This document shows, piece after piece, positions 23,347 through 31,445 of a DNA stretch of 32,326 nucleotides. Under the pieces are notes generated by a model that worked only from the letters and a program-made list of their open reading frames with translations, was not told where the DNA came from and searched no databases. Origin of the DNA: Chloroflexota bacterium. GTDB lineage: Bacteria; Chloroflexota; Limnocylindria; P2-11E. The stretch is taken from the NCBI GenBank assembly GCA_028876375.1, contig JAGWSB010000021.1, forward strand, positions 1 to 32,326. The letters run 5' to 3'. Position 1 is the first letter of the stretch, and each line of letters opens with the position of its first letter. A program made the position numbers and the translations under genes.

Positions 23347-23470
23347 GAGCGACCCGGGGTCCTCGCGCGGGAGCACCGGCGCCGAAGTGGTCGCCCACCT
23401 CTGGTTGCGTGATGCTCGCCTCGGACGTCCCCCTCGCCCGGAAGACGTCCACGCGAGGACCGGGTCGCTC
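23347..23470. other. Structured noncoding stretch: long inverted repeat enclosing two hairpins
   Basis: Outer arms 23347-23367 and 23452-23470 pair over 19 bp with a two-base bulge. Inside are GAGCA (23371-23375) with TGCTC (23413-23417) enclosing GTGG/CCAC (23387-23390, 23395-23398), and GGACGTC (23423-23429) with GACGTCC (23444-23450). The result is a multibranch junction between convergent genes. It may be a bidirectional terminator or a structured RNA; no known family is recognised and no T-tract follows. Confidence 0.5.
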
Positions 23471-23506
23471 AGCGCGTGGCCGACCGCATAGGCCGTGCCA
23501 CGCGGG

Positions 23507-24100
23507 TCAGCGGCCGGAGAGATCCCGCGCGGTGAGGTAACGGTCGACGTTCGGCCCGACCCAGCGGGCGACGTCGCCGGGGCTCGCGGACGCGAGCGGC
23601 TCGAGCCGGACGACGTAACGGACGAGCGCGAGGCCGAACAGCTGGCTCGCGACGAGGCTCGCCCGGCGCTCCGGCCGCGGGAGACGCAGCGACGCGACGA
23701 GCGTGCCGAGGATGTCGTGAGCGAAGAACTCGCGCATCATCGCGCTCGCCTCCTCGCTCGAGACGACCGAGCGGAGCAGCCCGACGAGCGGACGGCCTTC
23801 GGGCGAGTCCCACATCGCGACGAAGGTGCCCACCACCCGCTCGCCGAGGCCGTCCGGGCCGGCGGCGACGATGGGTCCGACGAGCGCGGTCGGGTCGAAC
23901 GGCAGCTCCATGGCGGCGATGAACAGGTCGTGCTTCGAGCCGAAGAAGTGCTGCACGAGCTTGGGGTCGACGCGCGCCGAGCGCGCGACCGCGCGGATGG
24001 TCGCCCCCTCGTAGCCCTCGCGCGCGAAGCGGGAGCGCGCCGCGGCGAGGATCCTGCCGCGCGTGGTGCTCGGTCCGGGGCGGCGGCCGGTGCGCGTCAC
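23507..24100 (-). CDS. TetR/AcrR family transcriptional regulator
   Basis: A 197-residue protein with an N-terminal HTH at about 14-60 (RGRILAAARSRFAREGYEGATI, then VDPKLVQHFFGSKHDLF) and a ligand-binding C-terminal domain of the larger TetR class (LVGLLRSVVSSEEASAMM, FAHDILGTLVASLRLPRP). It is the last gene of a minus-strand operon, 4 bases after the ABC permease stop, so it probably represses the exporter operon that encodes it. The inducer is unknown, plausibly an exported compound. Confidence 0.92.
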   Translation of the reverse strand: MTRTGRRPGPSTTRGRILAAARSRFAREGYEGATIRAVARSARVDPKLVQHFFGSKHDLFIAAMELPFDPTALVGPIVAAGPDGLGERVVGTFVAMWDSPEGRPLVGLLRSVVSSEEASAMMREFFAHDILGTLVASLRLPRPERRASLVASQLFGLALVRYVVRLEPLASASPGDVARWVGPNVDRYLTARDLSGR

Positions 24101-24104
24101 TTCT

Positions 24105-25211
24105 TCAGGCCGCGGCGCGCCGCAGGGTGAGGGCCGCGAGCGCGATGGCGAGCGCGGCGAACAGGACGCCGACGCCGAGGTCGACGAGGATCCCGGCGTC
24201 CGTCACGCCGCGTCCGGCGAGCATGGCCGAGCGCATCCCGTACACGGCGTAGGTGAGGGGCAGGACGTTGGACAGCGGCTGGAGGAGCGCGGGCTCGGTC
24301 TCGACCGGGAAGAGGACCCCGCTGAGGAGGATCTGCGGGACGATGGCCAGGGGGATGAACTGGACGGCCTGGAACTCCGTCCGCGCGAAGGTGCTGAGGA
24401 AGATGCCGAGGTTCACGGCGAAGAGCGCGAGGAGCGCTTCGAGCAGGAAGATGAGCCAGACCTCTCCCGCGTTGTAGATGTGCAGGACGGCGAGGCTGAA
24501 CGCCAGGACGAGCGCGCTCTGGAGCAGCGCGAGGACGCCGAAGCCGATCATGTAGCCGACGACGATCTCTCCCCGGCGCAGCGGGCTGGCCATGAGGCGC
24601 TCGAGGGTCCCCTGCTGTCGCTCGCGCAAGAACGCGATCGACGTGAGGACGTAGACGAGGAAGAAGACGATGAGCCCGATGAAGGCCGCGCCGAAATAGT
24701 CGAGCGTGTCGAGGTCGGGGCCGCCGTGCAGATAGGTCACCGTCGGGCTGACCGTCGGCGCCGCTCCTCCGCTCACCGCCGTGCCCGCGCTCGCCAGCGC
24801 CGAGCCGAGGGCGCCGAGCACCGACGCGCTGAGCGCGGGCTGCGTGCCCTCGAGGTGGACCTCGGGCGCGACGACCCGCTCGCGCAGCGCGCGGTCGCTG
24901 AAGTCGGCGGGGAGCACGACGTAGCCGGCGATGCGCTGCGCCGCGAGATCCGCGCGCGCGTCGTCCGCGCTCATCGACGTCGCGGCGACGTCGTGCGACG
25001 CGAGCAGGCGCTGGGCGACGATGGGACCGAGGGGACCGCGGTCCTGCTGGATGACGCCGACCGCCGGCTGCGTGCTCCCGCCGCGCAGGAGGTAGCCCAT
25101 CAAGGTGAGGAGCACGACCGGGACGACGAACAGCAGCACCAGCGTCCGGCGGTCGCGCCGGACGCCGTGCAGGATCCGGCGCGCGATGGCCAGCGTGCGG
25201 CGCATGCTCAT
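24105..25211 (-). CDS. ABC-2 type transporter permease
   Basis: A 368-residue permease: TM1 about 23-41 (TLVLLFVVPVVLLTLMGYLL), a large extracytoplasmic loop (about 45-170), then five helices (FIGLIVFFLVYVLTSIAF; LLQSALVLAFSLAVLHI; LLEALLALFAVNLGIFLS; FIPLAIVPQILLSGVLF; a C-terminal one). LRERQQGTLERLMASPLRRGEIVVGY and the LSNVLPLTYAVYGMR segment are classic ABC-2 features. The ATG at 25211 overlaps the ATPase stop (ATGA). It likely exports a drug, lipid or polyketide with the adjacent ATPase. Confidence 0.92.
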   Translation of the reverse strand: MSMRRTLAIARRILHGVRRDRRTLVLLFVVPVVLLTLMGYLLRGGSTQPAVGVIQQDRGPLGPIVAQRLLASHDVAATSMSADDARADLAAQRIAGYVVLPADFSDRALRERVVAPEVHLEGTQPALSASVLGALGSALASAGTAVSGGAAPTVSPTVTYLHGGPDLDTLDYFGAAFIGLIVFFLVYVLTSIAFLRERQQGTLERLMASPLRRGEIVVGYMIGFGVLALLQSALVLAFSLAVLHIYNAGEVWLIFLLEALLALFAVNLGIFLSTFARTEFQAVQFIPLAIVPQILLSGVLFPVETEPALLQPLSNVLPLTYAVYGMRSAMLAGRGVTDAGILVDLGVGVLFAALAIALAALTLRRAAA

Positions 25212-25933
25212 GTCGCGGCCCCCTCGGGAGTCGCCGAGAGCCGCAGGAACGCCGCCTCGAGATCGTCGACGCCGGCCCTCGCCTCGAGCTCCGCGACCGT
25301 CCCCTCCGCGAGGAGGCGCCCGAACCGCAGGAGGCCGAGGCGGTCGGCGCGGCCGGCCTCGTCCATCACGTGGCTGGAAACGACGATCGTCGTCCCCGCC
25401 GCGGTGAGCCGGCGGAAGTGCGTCCAGAACTCGGCCCGCAGGAGCGGGTCGATCCCGACGGTCGGCTCGTCGAGCAGGAGGAGCTCCGGGCCGTGGACCA
25501 GCGCGCAGGCCAGGGACAGCCGCTGCTGCATGCCGCCGGACAGCGTCGCGACGACGCTGTCGGCGCGCTCCGAGAGCTCGACGACGCGGAGGGCGTCCGC
25601 GACCCGCGCGCGCGCGCCGTACACGGCGGCGAAGAAGTCGACGTTCTCCCGCACCGACAGGTCGGGGTAGAGGGCGGCCTTCTGGGTCATGTAGCCGACG
25701 CGGCCGAGGATCCCGGCGTCGCCGGCGGCCCGGCCGAGCACCGAGATGCGCCCGGAGTCGGGACGGAGGAGCCCGACGAGCATCCGGATGAGCGTGGTCT
25801 TGCCGGATCCGTTGGGTCCGAGGAGGCCGAAGATCTCGCCGCGCCGCACGCTGAGGGTCACGCCGTCGAGGGCGCGGAGGGCACCGAAGGTCTTGACGAC
25901 GCCCTGGATGTCCACGGCCGGCGTGCTCTCCAT
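25208..25933 (-). CDS. ABC transporter ATP-binding protein
   Basis: A 241-residue ATPase with Walker A GPNGSGKTT (about 39-47), Q-loop YMTQKAALYPDLS, signature LSGGMQQRLSLA, Walker B LLLLDEPTVGIDP and switch His in VVSSHVMDEA. It is of the ABC-2/CcmA (DrrA-like) exporter class and powers the permease encoded downstream. ATG 25933 lies 10 bases after a TAGAAT box and has no Shine-Dalgarno. It is the first gene of a three-gene operon with the permease and the TetR regulator. Confidence 0.95.
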   Translation of the reverse strand: MESTPAVDIQGVVKTFGALRALDGVTLSVRRGEIFGLLGPNGSGKTTLIRMLVGLLRPDSGRISVLGRAAGDAGILGRVGYMTQKAALYPDLSVRENVDFFAAVYGARARVADALRVVELSERADSVVATLSGGMQQRLSLACALVHGPELLLLDEPTVGIDPLLRAEFWTHFRRLTAAGTTIVVSSHVMDEAGRADRLGLLRFGRLLAEGTVAELEARAGVDDLEAAFLRLSATPEGAAT

Positions 25934-25943
25934 GCCGCATGGA

Positions 25944-25949
25944 ATTCTA
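25944..25949 (-). promoter_or_regulatory. -10 box TAGAAT (minus strand)
   Basis: Minus-strand TAGAAT ends 10 bases before the ATG of the ABC ATPase; no Shine-Dalgarno is present. Confidence 0.45.
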
Positions 25950-25966
25950 CGCCTGTGGACTTACCT

Positions 25967-28099
25967 CTAGCGCGAGGCGATCGTCCAATCCTGGTAGACG
26001 GGGTGGATCCAGGTCTGGCCGGGCGCGAGGTACACGCGCTCGCCGACCGTCGTGTAGAAGTGGAACGGGTCGTAGATCGTCGCCCGCGCCCACACGCCGT
26101 CGACGCGGCGGCCGTCGCGGAAGATCTCGGCGCGGCCGGTCCCGATGAGGTTCATGTCGAGGCCCCTCGACTGGTAGATGTCCTCGATGATGTTCGTCTG
26201 CCAGATGTCGGTGTGGATGACGACGACGTTCCTCGCCGCGATGGCGACGTTGTTGGCCGCGTCGACCTCGCGCTGCATCCCCGCGCCGTTGTCCTGGTAC
26301 CGCGCGTACGTCCCGCTCGTCGCGTCGTAGTCGTACTCGACGGTCGCGCCGGCGCGGTAGGGGATCGTGATCGTCGACGCCGGGACGCTGGCCTCGAACC
26401 CGCCGATCGTCGCGGGGTGCGTCGCCGCCTTGAGGAAGTCCCAGTGCGGGATCGTCACGGCATCCCCGCCGCCGGGCATGCGGTCGAGCGCGTCGCGCAC
26501 CGCCCCCGACGAGGTGAACTCGTTGTAGGGACCGACGCGGAACGGGACGCGGTAGTAGCCGGCGTTCACGTAGTTGGCGTTCATGTCGTAGAAGGCGCCG
26601 ACGGCCGCGTCTCTCCTGATGGCGTCCGTCTCCTCGATCGTCGCGCCGGAGTAGACGAGCGCTCCGCGCACCATGGGCGTGATGTAGCGGTCGGAGAGGC
26701 GCGCCGAGCGGATGTTCCCGAGCGTCCCCGGATCCTCGCGGTGGAAGATCGCGTCGAGGCGGGTGATGTTCCCCTCGACGAGCATCTCGAAGACCATGTC
26801 GGCCTGGCTGATCCCGTAGTGCGGGCGCGCCGAGATGGAGTTGTCGATGCGCACCGCGAGCGCGCGCCGCGCCGGGTCGTTGGGGCTCGCGCTCAGCGGC
26901 AGGCCGCTCAGCGGCCAGCACCCGCTGCCGCACGCGAGCGACGACACCTCGTTCGCCGGGGTCACCCACGTGTCGCCCTTGAACGTCAGCGTCGCGCCGC
27001 TCGAGAGGAGCATCCCGGCGTGCGTCGTCCCGTCGTCGCGCGCCTCGAGCGTCGCGAGGTCGGCCTTGTGGTCGCCGTTCCAGTCGCCGGCCAGGAGCGC
27101 CGTCGTGGCCCAGTCGAGCGTGCCGGGCGGCAGGTAGGCGATCCCGCCGACCCCGCCGACCGGCTGAAGCCCGCTCGCGCCGGTGAAGAGCTGCACGCGC
27201 GCCGATCCGTCCCCGTACGAGTAGAGCGAGACGAGGTCGCTCTTGCCGTCGCCGTCGACGTCGCCGGCGACGATCTTCATCTTCGTGACGTCGTACTGGC
27301 CCTCGCCGGAGTCGTAGAGGCCGGCCCAGCCGTTGAGCGGGACGAGACCGCTCGGGCTGGGGTCGAACACCTGGATGCGGATGCGGTAGTTCGGGTACTG
27401 GTAGACGGCGGCGAGCTGGTCGAAGCCGCTCGTGCGCGTGAAGCGCCCGACGGCGAACCGCGCGCGGGCGGTGTCGTACTGCCCGACGCCGGAGTCGTAG
27501 ACGCCGGCGTTCCCGTTGTAGACGAACTTCGTGCCGTCGGACTCGAGGTAGTGGATGCGCATGTCGTAGCCGTCGTACTGGTAGACGAGGAGGATCCCGC
27601 GGTGGCCCGCCGCCGAGAAGCTCCCGGCGAGCATCGCCGCGACGCGGTCGAAGGCGTAGCCGGAGCTCTGCCACCACGCGCCCAGGTACTGGAAGCTCGA
27701 CCCGGTCGACCGGAAGACGAGCAGGCGCACGGCCGTGGGTCCGTCCTTGTAGAGGACGACGATGTCGTCCTTGCCGTCCCCGTCGACGTCGACCGCGACG
27801 GCCTTGGCCCGCGACACGTCGAACGATCCGGGCCCCCAGATCGTCCACTGCTCCTTGGTGAAGGTGTCGGTCGTGCCCGAGCGGTCGAGGACGTCGATGC
27901 GCAGGCTGAGGTCCTCGCTCAGGTCGTACAGCGAGGCTATCTGGGCGTGGCCGACGCCCTTGAAGTCGCCGGAGACGGTCAGCCCCTGGCCGAAGGACAT
28001 GGCCGCGGCGGGAGGCGACCCCGCCGGGAGGACGACCGTGAGGGCGAGGACGGCCCCCACGAGCGCCGCGAGCGGCCGCGCGAAAGCTCCCTTCCTCAC
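25967..28099 (-). CDS. Secreted VCBS/FG-GAP propeller fused to a DUF3048 domain
   Basis: A 710-residue secreted protein with a signal peptide (about 1-33, ending PAAAMS). Residues about 40-375 hold six similar blades; three carry calcium-type Asp loops (DVDGDGKDD at 104-112, DVDGDGKSD at 280-288, DWNGDHKAD at 339-347), and the others are degenerate. A repeated phrase YDSGxGQYD occurs at 201-209 and 262-270. Residues about 395-710 are a DUF3048 (YerB-like) domain: WPLSGLPL, VRIDNSISARPHYGISQADM, VEGNITRLDAIFH, GNIRSARLSD, and a C-terminal half with RNVVVIHTDIWQT. GTG start with a TAGCGT box 11 bases upstream. The next gene upstream is a DUF3048 lipoprotein paralogue. It likely acts at the cell surface; activity unknown. 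Confidence 0.87.
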   Translation of the reverse strand: MRKGAFARPLAALVGAVLALTVVLPAGSPPAAAMSFGQGLTVSGDFKGVGHAQIASLYDLSEDLSLRIDVLDRSGTTDTFTKEQWTIWGPGSFDVSRAKAVAVDVDGDGKDDIVVLYKDGPTAVRLLVFRSTGSSFQYLGAWWQSSGYAFDRVAAMLAGSFSAAGHRGILLVYQYDGYDMRIHYLESDGTKFVYNGNAGVYDSGVGQYDTARARFAVGRFTRTSGFDQLAAVYQYPNYRIRIQVFDPSPSGLVPLNGWAGLYDSGEGQYDVTKMKIVAGDVDGDGKSDLVSLYSYGDGSARVQLFTGASGLQPVGGVGGIAYLPPGTLDWATTALLAGDWNGDHKADLATLEARDDGTTHAGMLLSSGATLTFKGDTWVTPANEVSSLACGSGCWPLSGLPLSASPNDPARRALAVRIDNSISARPHYGISQADMVFEMLVEGNITRLDAIFHREDPGTLGNIRSARLSDRYITPMVRGALVYSGATIEETDAIRRDAAVGAFYDMNANYVNAGYYRVPFRVGPYNEFTSSGAVRDALDRMPGGGDAVTIPHWDFLKAATHPATIGGFEASVPASTITIPYRAGATVEYDYDATSGTYARYQDNGAGMQREVDAANNVAIAARNVVVIHTDIWQTNIIEDIYQSRGLDMNLIGTGRAEIFRDGRRVDGVWARATIYDPFHFYTTVGERVYLAPGQTWIHPVYQDWTIASR

Positions 28100-28110
28100 C
28101 GTGCTACCGA

Positions 28111-28116
28111 ACGCTA
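28111..28116 (-). promoter_or_regulatory. -10 box TAGCGT (minus strand)
   Basis: Minus-strand TAGCGT ends 11 bases before GTG 28099. The hexamer is identical to the one at 8604-8609. Confidence 0.4.
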
Positions 28117-28136
28117 CAGCGCGGGGAGCGTGACGC

Positions 28137-29270
28137 CTAGGACGAGGTGATGACCCAGTCGGGGTAGACGAAGTGGATCCAGCTCTGCCCCGGGTCGAGC
28201 TCGATGGGCGCGCCCGTCTGGTCGTAGAAGGTGAACTGGTCGAGGACGCCGTCGCGCTTCCAGGTCCCGTCGACGCGGCGTCCGTCGCGAAAGATCTCCG
28301 CCGTGCCGCCGCCCGTCATGCGGTAGTCGAGCCCGCGCGAGCCGTAGATGTCCTCCTTGACGCTCGTCTCCCAGATGTTCGTGTGCATGACGACGACGTT
28401 GCGCGCGAGGATCGGGACGTTGCCGTCGGCGTCCACCGTCCGCGCCCCCGCCTGCGAGCGGCGGTAGCCCTGCGCGGCGGCGTCGTAGGTGAACGTGACG
28501 GGATCGCGCTGGAAGGGGATGCGCACCGTCGTCGCCGACACGCTGCTCGCGAAGCCGCCCGCCAGCGGGTCGTGGTCGAGCGAGGGGAGGAAGGCGAGGG
28601 CCGGCACGTCGACCGGGCCGCCGCCGCCCGCCGCGTTCACCGCCTGCCGCGCCACGCCGAGGTCGGCGAACATGTTGTTCGGCGCGGGCCGTCCGCCCAC
28701 GCGGTAATAGGGCGCCGCGACGCGGTCGGCGTCAACGCTGATCATGTTGCCGGCGGCCATCGATCCGGTCACCGCGTCCTTCTCTTCGATCGTCGCTCCG
28801 GAGGAGACGAGCGCGCCGCGCAGCAGCTGCGTGATGTGCAGGTCGCTCCACCGGTAGCTGCGGACGGGGCCGACGGCCTGGGGGATCTGCGACTGGTAGA
28901 TGGCGGCGAAGCGCGTGACGCCGCCCTCGACGATCATCTCGAAGACGAGGTCGGCCTTCGCCAGCCCGACCTGAGGACGCGCCGAGGGGTCGTTCGGGAT
29001 GCGCACGTTCAGCGGACGGACGTGGATGGCCGCGACGCCCGGCGCCACGAGGCCGCTGAGCGGCCAGACCACAGGCGCGGGGCTGGGCGTCGGCGAGGCG
29101 GTCGGCGTCGGAGAGGCCGTCCCGATGGACAGCGCCGCGACGGGCTCGACCGTGACCGATGGCGACGGCGAGGCGGAAGGCGCGAGCTGTCCCGTCGCGC
29201 ATGCGGACGAGACGAGCGTGAGAAGAAGAAGGATCGTCGCACGGACGGCGACCGAACGAGGGGACGTCAC
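28137..29270 (-). CDS. DUF3048 domain lipoprotein
   Basis: From GTG 29270 this is a 377-residue lipoprotein: signal ATILLLLTLVSSAC, modified Cys about residue 24, a Ser/Pro/Thr-rich linker (about 30-68), then DUF3048 (WPLSGLVAPGVA, NDPSARPQVGLAKADLVFEM, VEGGVTRFAAIYQS, GPVRSYRWSD, RNVVVMHTNIWET, and RDGRRVDGTW near the end). The frame is open to a GTG at 29312, but 29270 has a TACGTT box 11 bases upstream and gives a compact signal peptide. It is a paralogue of the propeller-fused gene just downstream. The family includes Bacillus YerB and has no established activity. Confidence 0.88.
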   Translation of the reverse strand: MTSPRSVAVRATILLLLTLVSSACATGQLAPSASPSPSVTVEPVAALSIGTASPTPTASPTPSPAPVVWPLSGLVAPGVAAIHVRPLNVRIPNDPSARPQVGLAKADLVFEMIVEGGVTRFAAIYQSQIPQAVGPVRSYRWSDLHITQLLRGALVSSGATIEEKDAVTGSMAAGNMISVDADRVAAPYYRVGGRPAPNNMFADLGVARQAVNAAGGGGPVDVPALAFLPSLDHDPLAGGFASSVSATTVRIPFQRDPVTFTYDAAAQGYRRSQAGARTVDADGNVPILARNVVVMHTNIWETSVKEDIYGSRGLDYRMTGGGTAEIFRDGRRVDGTWKRDGVLDQFTFYDQTGAPIELDPGQSWIHFVYPDWVITSS

Positions 29271-29281
29271 GAACGCGCTCG

Positions 29282-29287
29282 AACGTA
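29282..29287 (-). promoter_or_regulatory. -10 box TACGTT (minus strand)
   Basis: Minus-strand TACGTT ends 11 bases before GTG 29270, the same spacing as for the neighbouring DUF3048 gene. Confidence 0.4.
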
Positions 29288-29347
29288 TCACATGACCCAC
29301 CGTCGGCCGCACCGCGAGCGAGCGTGCGTCTCGCGTGCCAGGGCGCT

Positions 29348-30220
29348 CTAGCGGCGCAGCGCCGCCTTGACCATCGCGGGGATCTCGCTGGGGGCGTTCG
29401 CGACGGGGATGCCCGCGTCCTCGAACGCCTTCACCTTCGACTCGGCGGTGCCCGAATTCCCCGAGACGATCGCGCCGGCGTGGCCCATGCGCTTGCCGGG
29501 CGGCGCCGAGCGGCCGGCGATGAACGCGACCGCCCGCTTCTTGCCGAACGCGCGCATGTACTCGGCCGCCTTCTCCTCGGCGCTCCCGCCGATCTCGCCG
29601 ACGATGACGATCGCCTCCGTCGCCGGATCCTCGTTGAGCAGCCGGACCGCGTCCGGCGTGGGCAGGCCGATGATGGGGTCACCGCCGATCCCGAGGCACG
29701 TCGACTGTCCGAGGCCGGCGCGCGTGAGGAGATCGGCGATCTCGTAGGTGAGCGTGCCGCTGCGCGAGACGAAGCCGATGGCGCCCTGCGAGAAGTTCTC
29801 GGCGGGCATGATCCCCATCTTGCATTTGCCGGGGCTGATCGCGCCGGGGCAGTTGGGGCCGATGAGCGTCGTCGACGGCGCTTCCGCGAGGACCGCCGCG
29901 ACGGTGAGCATGTCGTGGACGGGGATGCCTTCGGTGATGCACACGACGAGGCCGAGCTGGGCGTCGATCGCCTCGAGGATCGCGTCGCCCGCGCCGCCGG
30001 CGGGGACGAAGATGAGCGATGCGTTCGCACCGGTCGCGTCGACCGCGGCGGCGAGCGTGTCGAACATGGGGATGCCGTCGCGCTGCGTCCCGCCGGCGCC
30101 CGGGCTCGTGCCGCCGACGACCTGCGTGCCGTACTCCTTCATGCGCGCGGCGTGGAACCGCCCCTCGCGCCCGAGGCCCTGGATGACGACCTTGGTGCGG
30201 CCGTCGAGGAGGACGCTCAC
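29348..30220 (-). CDS. sucD: Succinate-CoA ligase, alpha subunit
   Basis: A 290-residue subunit with a Rossmann CoA-binding domain (VVIQGLGREGRFHAARM, GGTSPGAGG), IGPNCPGAISPGKCKMG, and the phosphorylated His at about 247 (GKRMGHAGAIVSG). It forms succinyl-CoA from succinate and CoA (or ATP/GTP in the TCA direction) with SucC. The GTG start shares bases with the SucC stop (GTGA), giving translational coupling and matched subunit amounts. The length is the family norm. Confidence 0.95.
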   Translation of the reverse strand: MSVLLDGRTKVVIQGLGREGRFHAARMKEYGTQVVGGTSPGAGGTQRDGIPMFDTLAAAVDATGANASLIFVPAGGAGDAILEAIDAQLGLVVCITEGIPVHDMLTVAAVLAEAPSTTLIGPNCPGAISPGKCKMGIMPAENFSQGAIGFVSRSGTLTYEIADLLTRAGLGQSTCLGIGGDPIIGLPTPDAVRLLNEDPATEAIVIVGEIGGSAEEKAAEYMRAFGKKRAVAFIAGRSAPPGKRMGHAGAIVSGNSGTAESKVKAFEDAGIPVANAPSEIPAMVKAALRR

Positions 30221-31401
30221 TTCTTCTTCGCCACCGCCTCGGCGCCGGCGCGGCTCTCGCGCGCCAGGCGGACCGCCTCGGCGGCCGCGTCGTCCATCGT
30301 GTCGCGCGACACCAGCGGCGCGCCCCGCAGGATCTTCCGCCCCGCCTCCGCCTCCGTTCCCGAGAGCCGGATGACGAGCGGCACGCGCGGCGGGTGCTCC
30401 TTGATGACGGCGATGATCCCGCGCGCCACCTCGTCGCCGCGCGTGATGCCGCCGAAGATGTTGATGAGCACGCTGCGGACGCGCGCGTTCGAGAGGACGA
30501 TCTCGAGCGCGGCCTTCACCACGGCCTCCTTGGCGCCGCCGCCGACGTCGAGGAAGTTGGCGGCCTTGCCGCCCGCGAGGCGGACGGCGTCGAGGGTGCT
30601 CATGACGAGCCCGGCGCCGTTGCCGATGACGCCGACGTCGCCGTCGAGCTGCACGTAGCTGAAGCCGAGCTGCCGCGCGCGCTCCTCGAGCTGCTCGTCC
30701 GCGGTCACTTCCTTCCACTTCGCGAGCTCGGTCTCACGGAAGAGCGCGTTGTCGTCGACGTCGAGCTTCGCGTCGCCGGCGACGACGGATCCGTCCTCCT
30801 GGATGAAGAGCGGATTGATCTCGAGGAGCATCGCGTCCGTCCGCCGGAAGACCTCGTACAGCTTCTCGGCGACGCCGGCCACCTCGTTCACCTGCTCCGG
30901 CGGGACGCCGGCCTCGAAGCAGAGGCGCCGCGCCTCGAAGGGCAGCAGCCCGAGCCTCGGGTCGGGCCAGCCGCGCGCGATCTTCTCCGGCTGTTCGGAC
31001 GCGACCTGCTCGATGTCCATGCCGCCGACCGTCGAGAGCATCACCACGGGCCGCCGCCGGTCGCGGTCGACGGTCACGCCGAGGTACAGCTCGCTGCGCA
31101 CCTTCGCGGCGCGCTCCACGTAGACCTTCTCGACGCGCAGTCCTTTGATGTCCATCCCGAGGATGGAGCGCGCGGCCTCGTGCGCCTCTTCCGGCGATCG
31201 CGCGAGCTTGATGCCGCCGGCCTTGCCGCGGCCGCCGACGTGGACCTGCGCCTTCACCGCGACGGGCGCCGCGAGCTCGCGCGCGGCGGACGCCGCCTCG
31301 TCGGGCGTGAGCGCGAGCTTGCCGGGCGGAACGGGGATGCCGGCGCGCGCGAGAACGCTCTTGGCTTGGTACTCGTGCAGCTTCACCGGCGGGCCGACCA
31401 T
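30217..31401 (-). CDS. sucC: Succinate-CoA ligase, beta subunit (ATP-grasp)
   Basis: A 394-residue protein with an N-terminal ATP-grasp domain (KLHEYQAKSVLARAGIPVP, VKAQVHVGGRGKAGGIKLA, LLEINPLFI, DAKLDVDDNALF) and a C-terminal ligase/CoA domain with VLINIFGGITRGDEVARGI. ATG 31401 is used; GTG 31386, just before KLHEYQAK, is the alternative and nearer to the usual family start. First gene of sucCD, divergent from the dehydrogenase with only 44 bases between start codons. Confidence 0.95.
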   Translation of the reverse strand: MVGPPVKLHEYQAKSVLARAGIPVPPGKLALTPDEAASAARELAAPVAVKAQVHVGGRGKAGGIKLARSPEEAHEAARSILGMDIKGLRVEKVYVERAAKVRSELYLGVTVDRDRRRPVVMLSTVGGMDIEQVASEQPEKIARGWPDPRLGLLPFEARRLCFEAGVPPEQVNEVAGVAEKLYEVFRRTDAMLLEINPLFIQEDGSVVAGDAKLDVDDNALFRETELAKWKEVTADEQLEERARQLGFSYVQLDGDVGVIGNGAGLVMSTLDAVRLAGGKAANFLDVGGGAKEAVVKAALEIVLSNARVRSVLINIFGGITRGDEVARGIIAVIKEHPPRVPLVIRLSGTEAEAGRKILRGAPLVSRDTMDDAAAEAVRLARESRAGAEAVAKKK

Positions 31402-31445
31402 AGCACCGATCCGCCGCGGACACGTTCGTGCCACCATGCACGGGC

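Noticed and set aside
25370-28150. A 926-codon plus-strand frame opposite the propeller-DUF3048 gene
   Set aside because: It is an antisense shadow with Asp/Val/Arg bias and no recognisable domain; the minus strand carries signal peptide, propeller and DUF3048 motifs.
231-29287. Consistent -35 elements for the TANNNT promoters
   Set aside because: No shared hexamer was found at 16-19 bases upstream; only TTGCGA before 245 is suggestive (15-base spacer).
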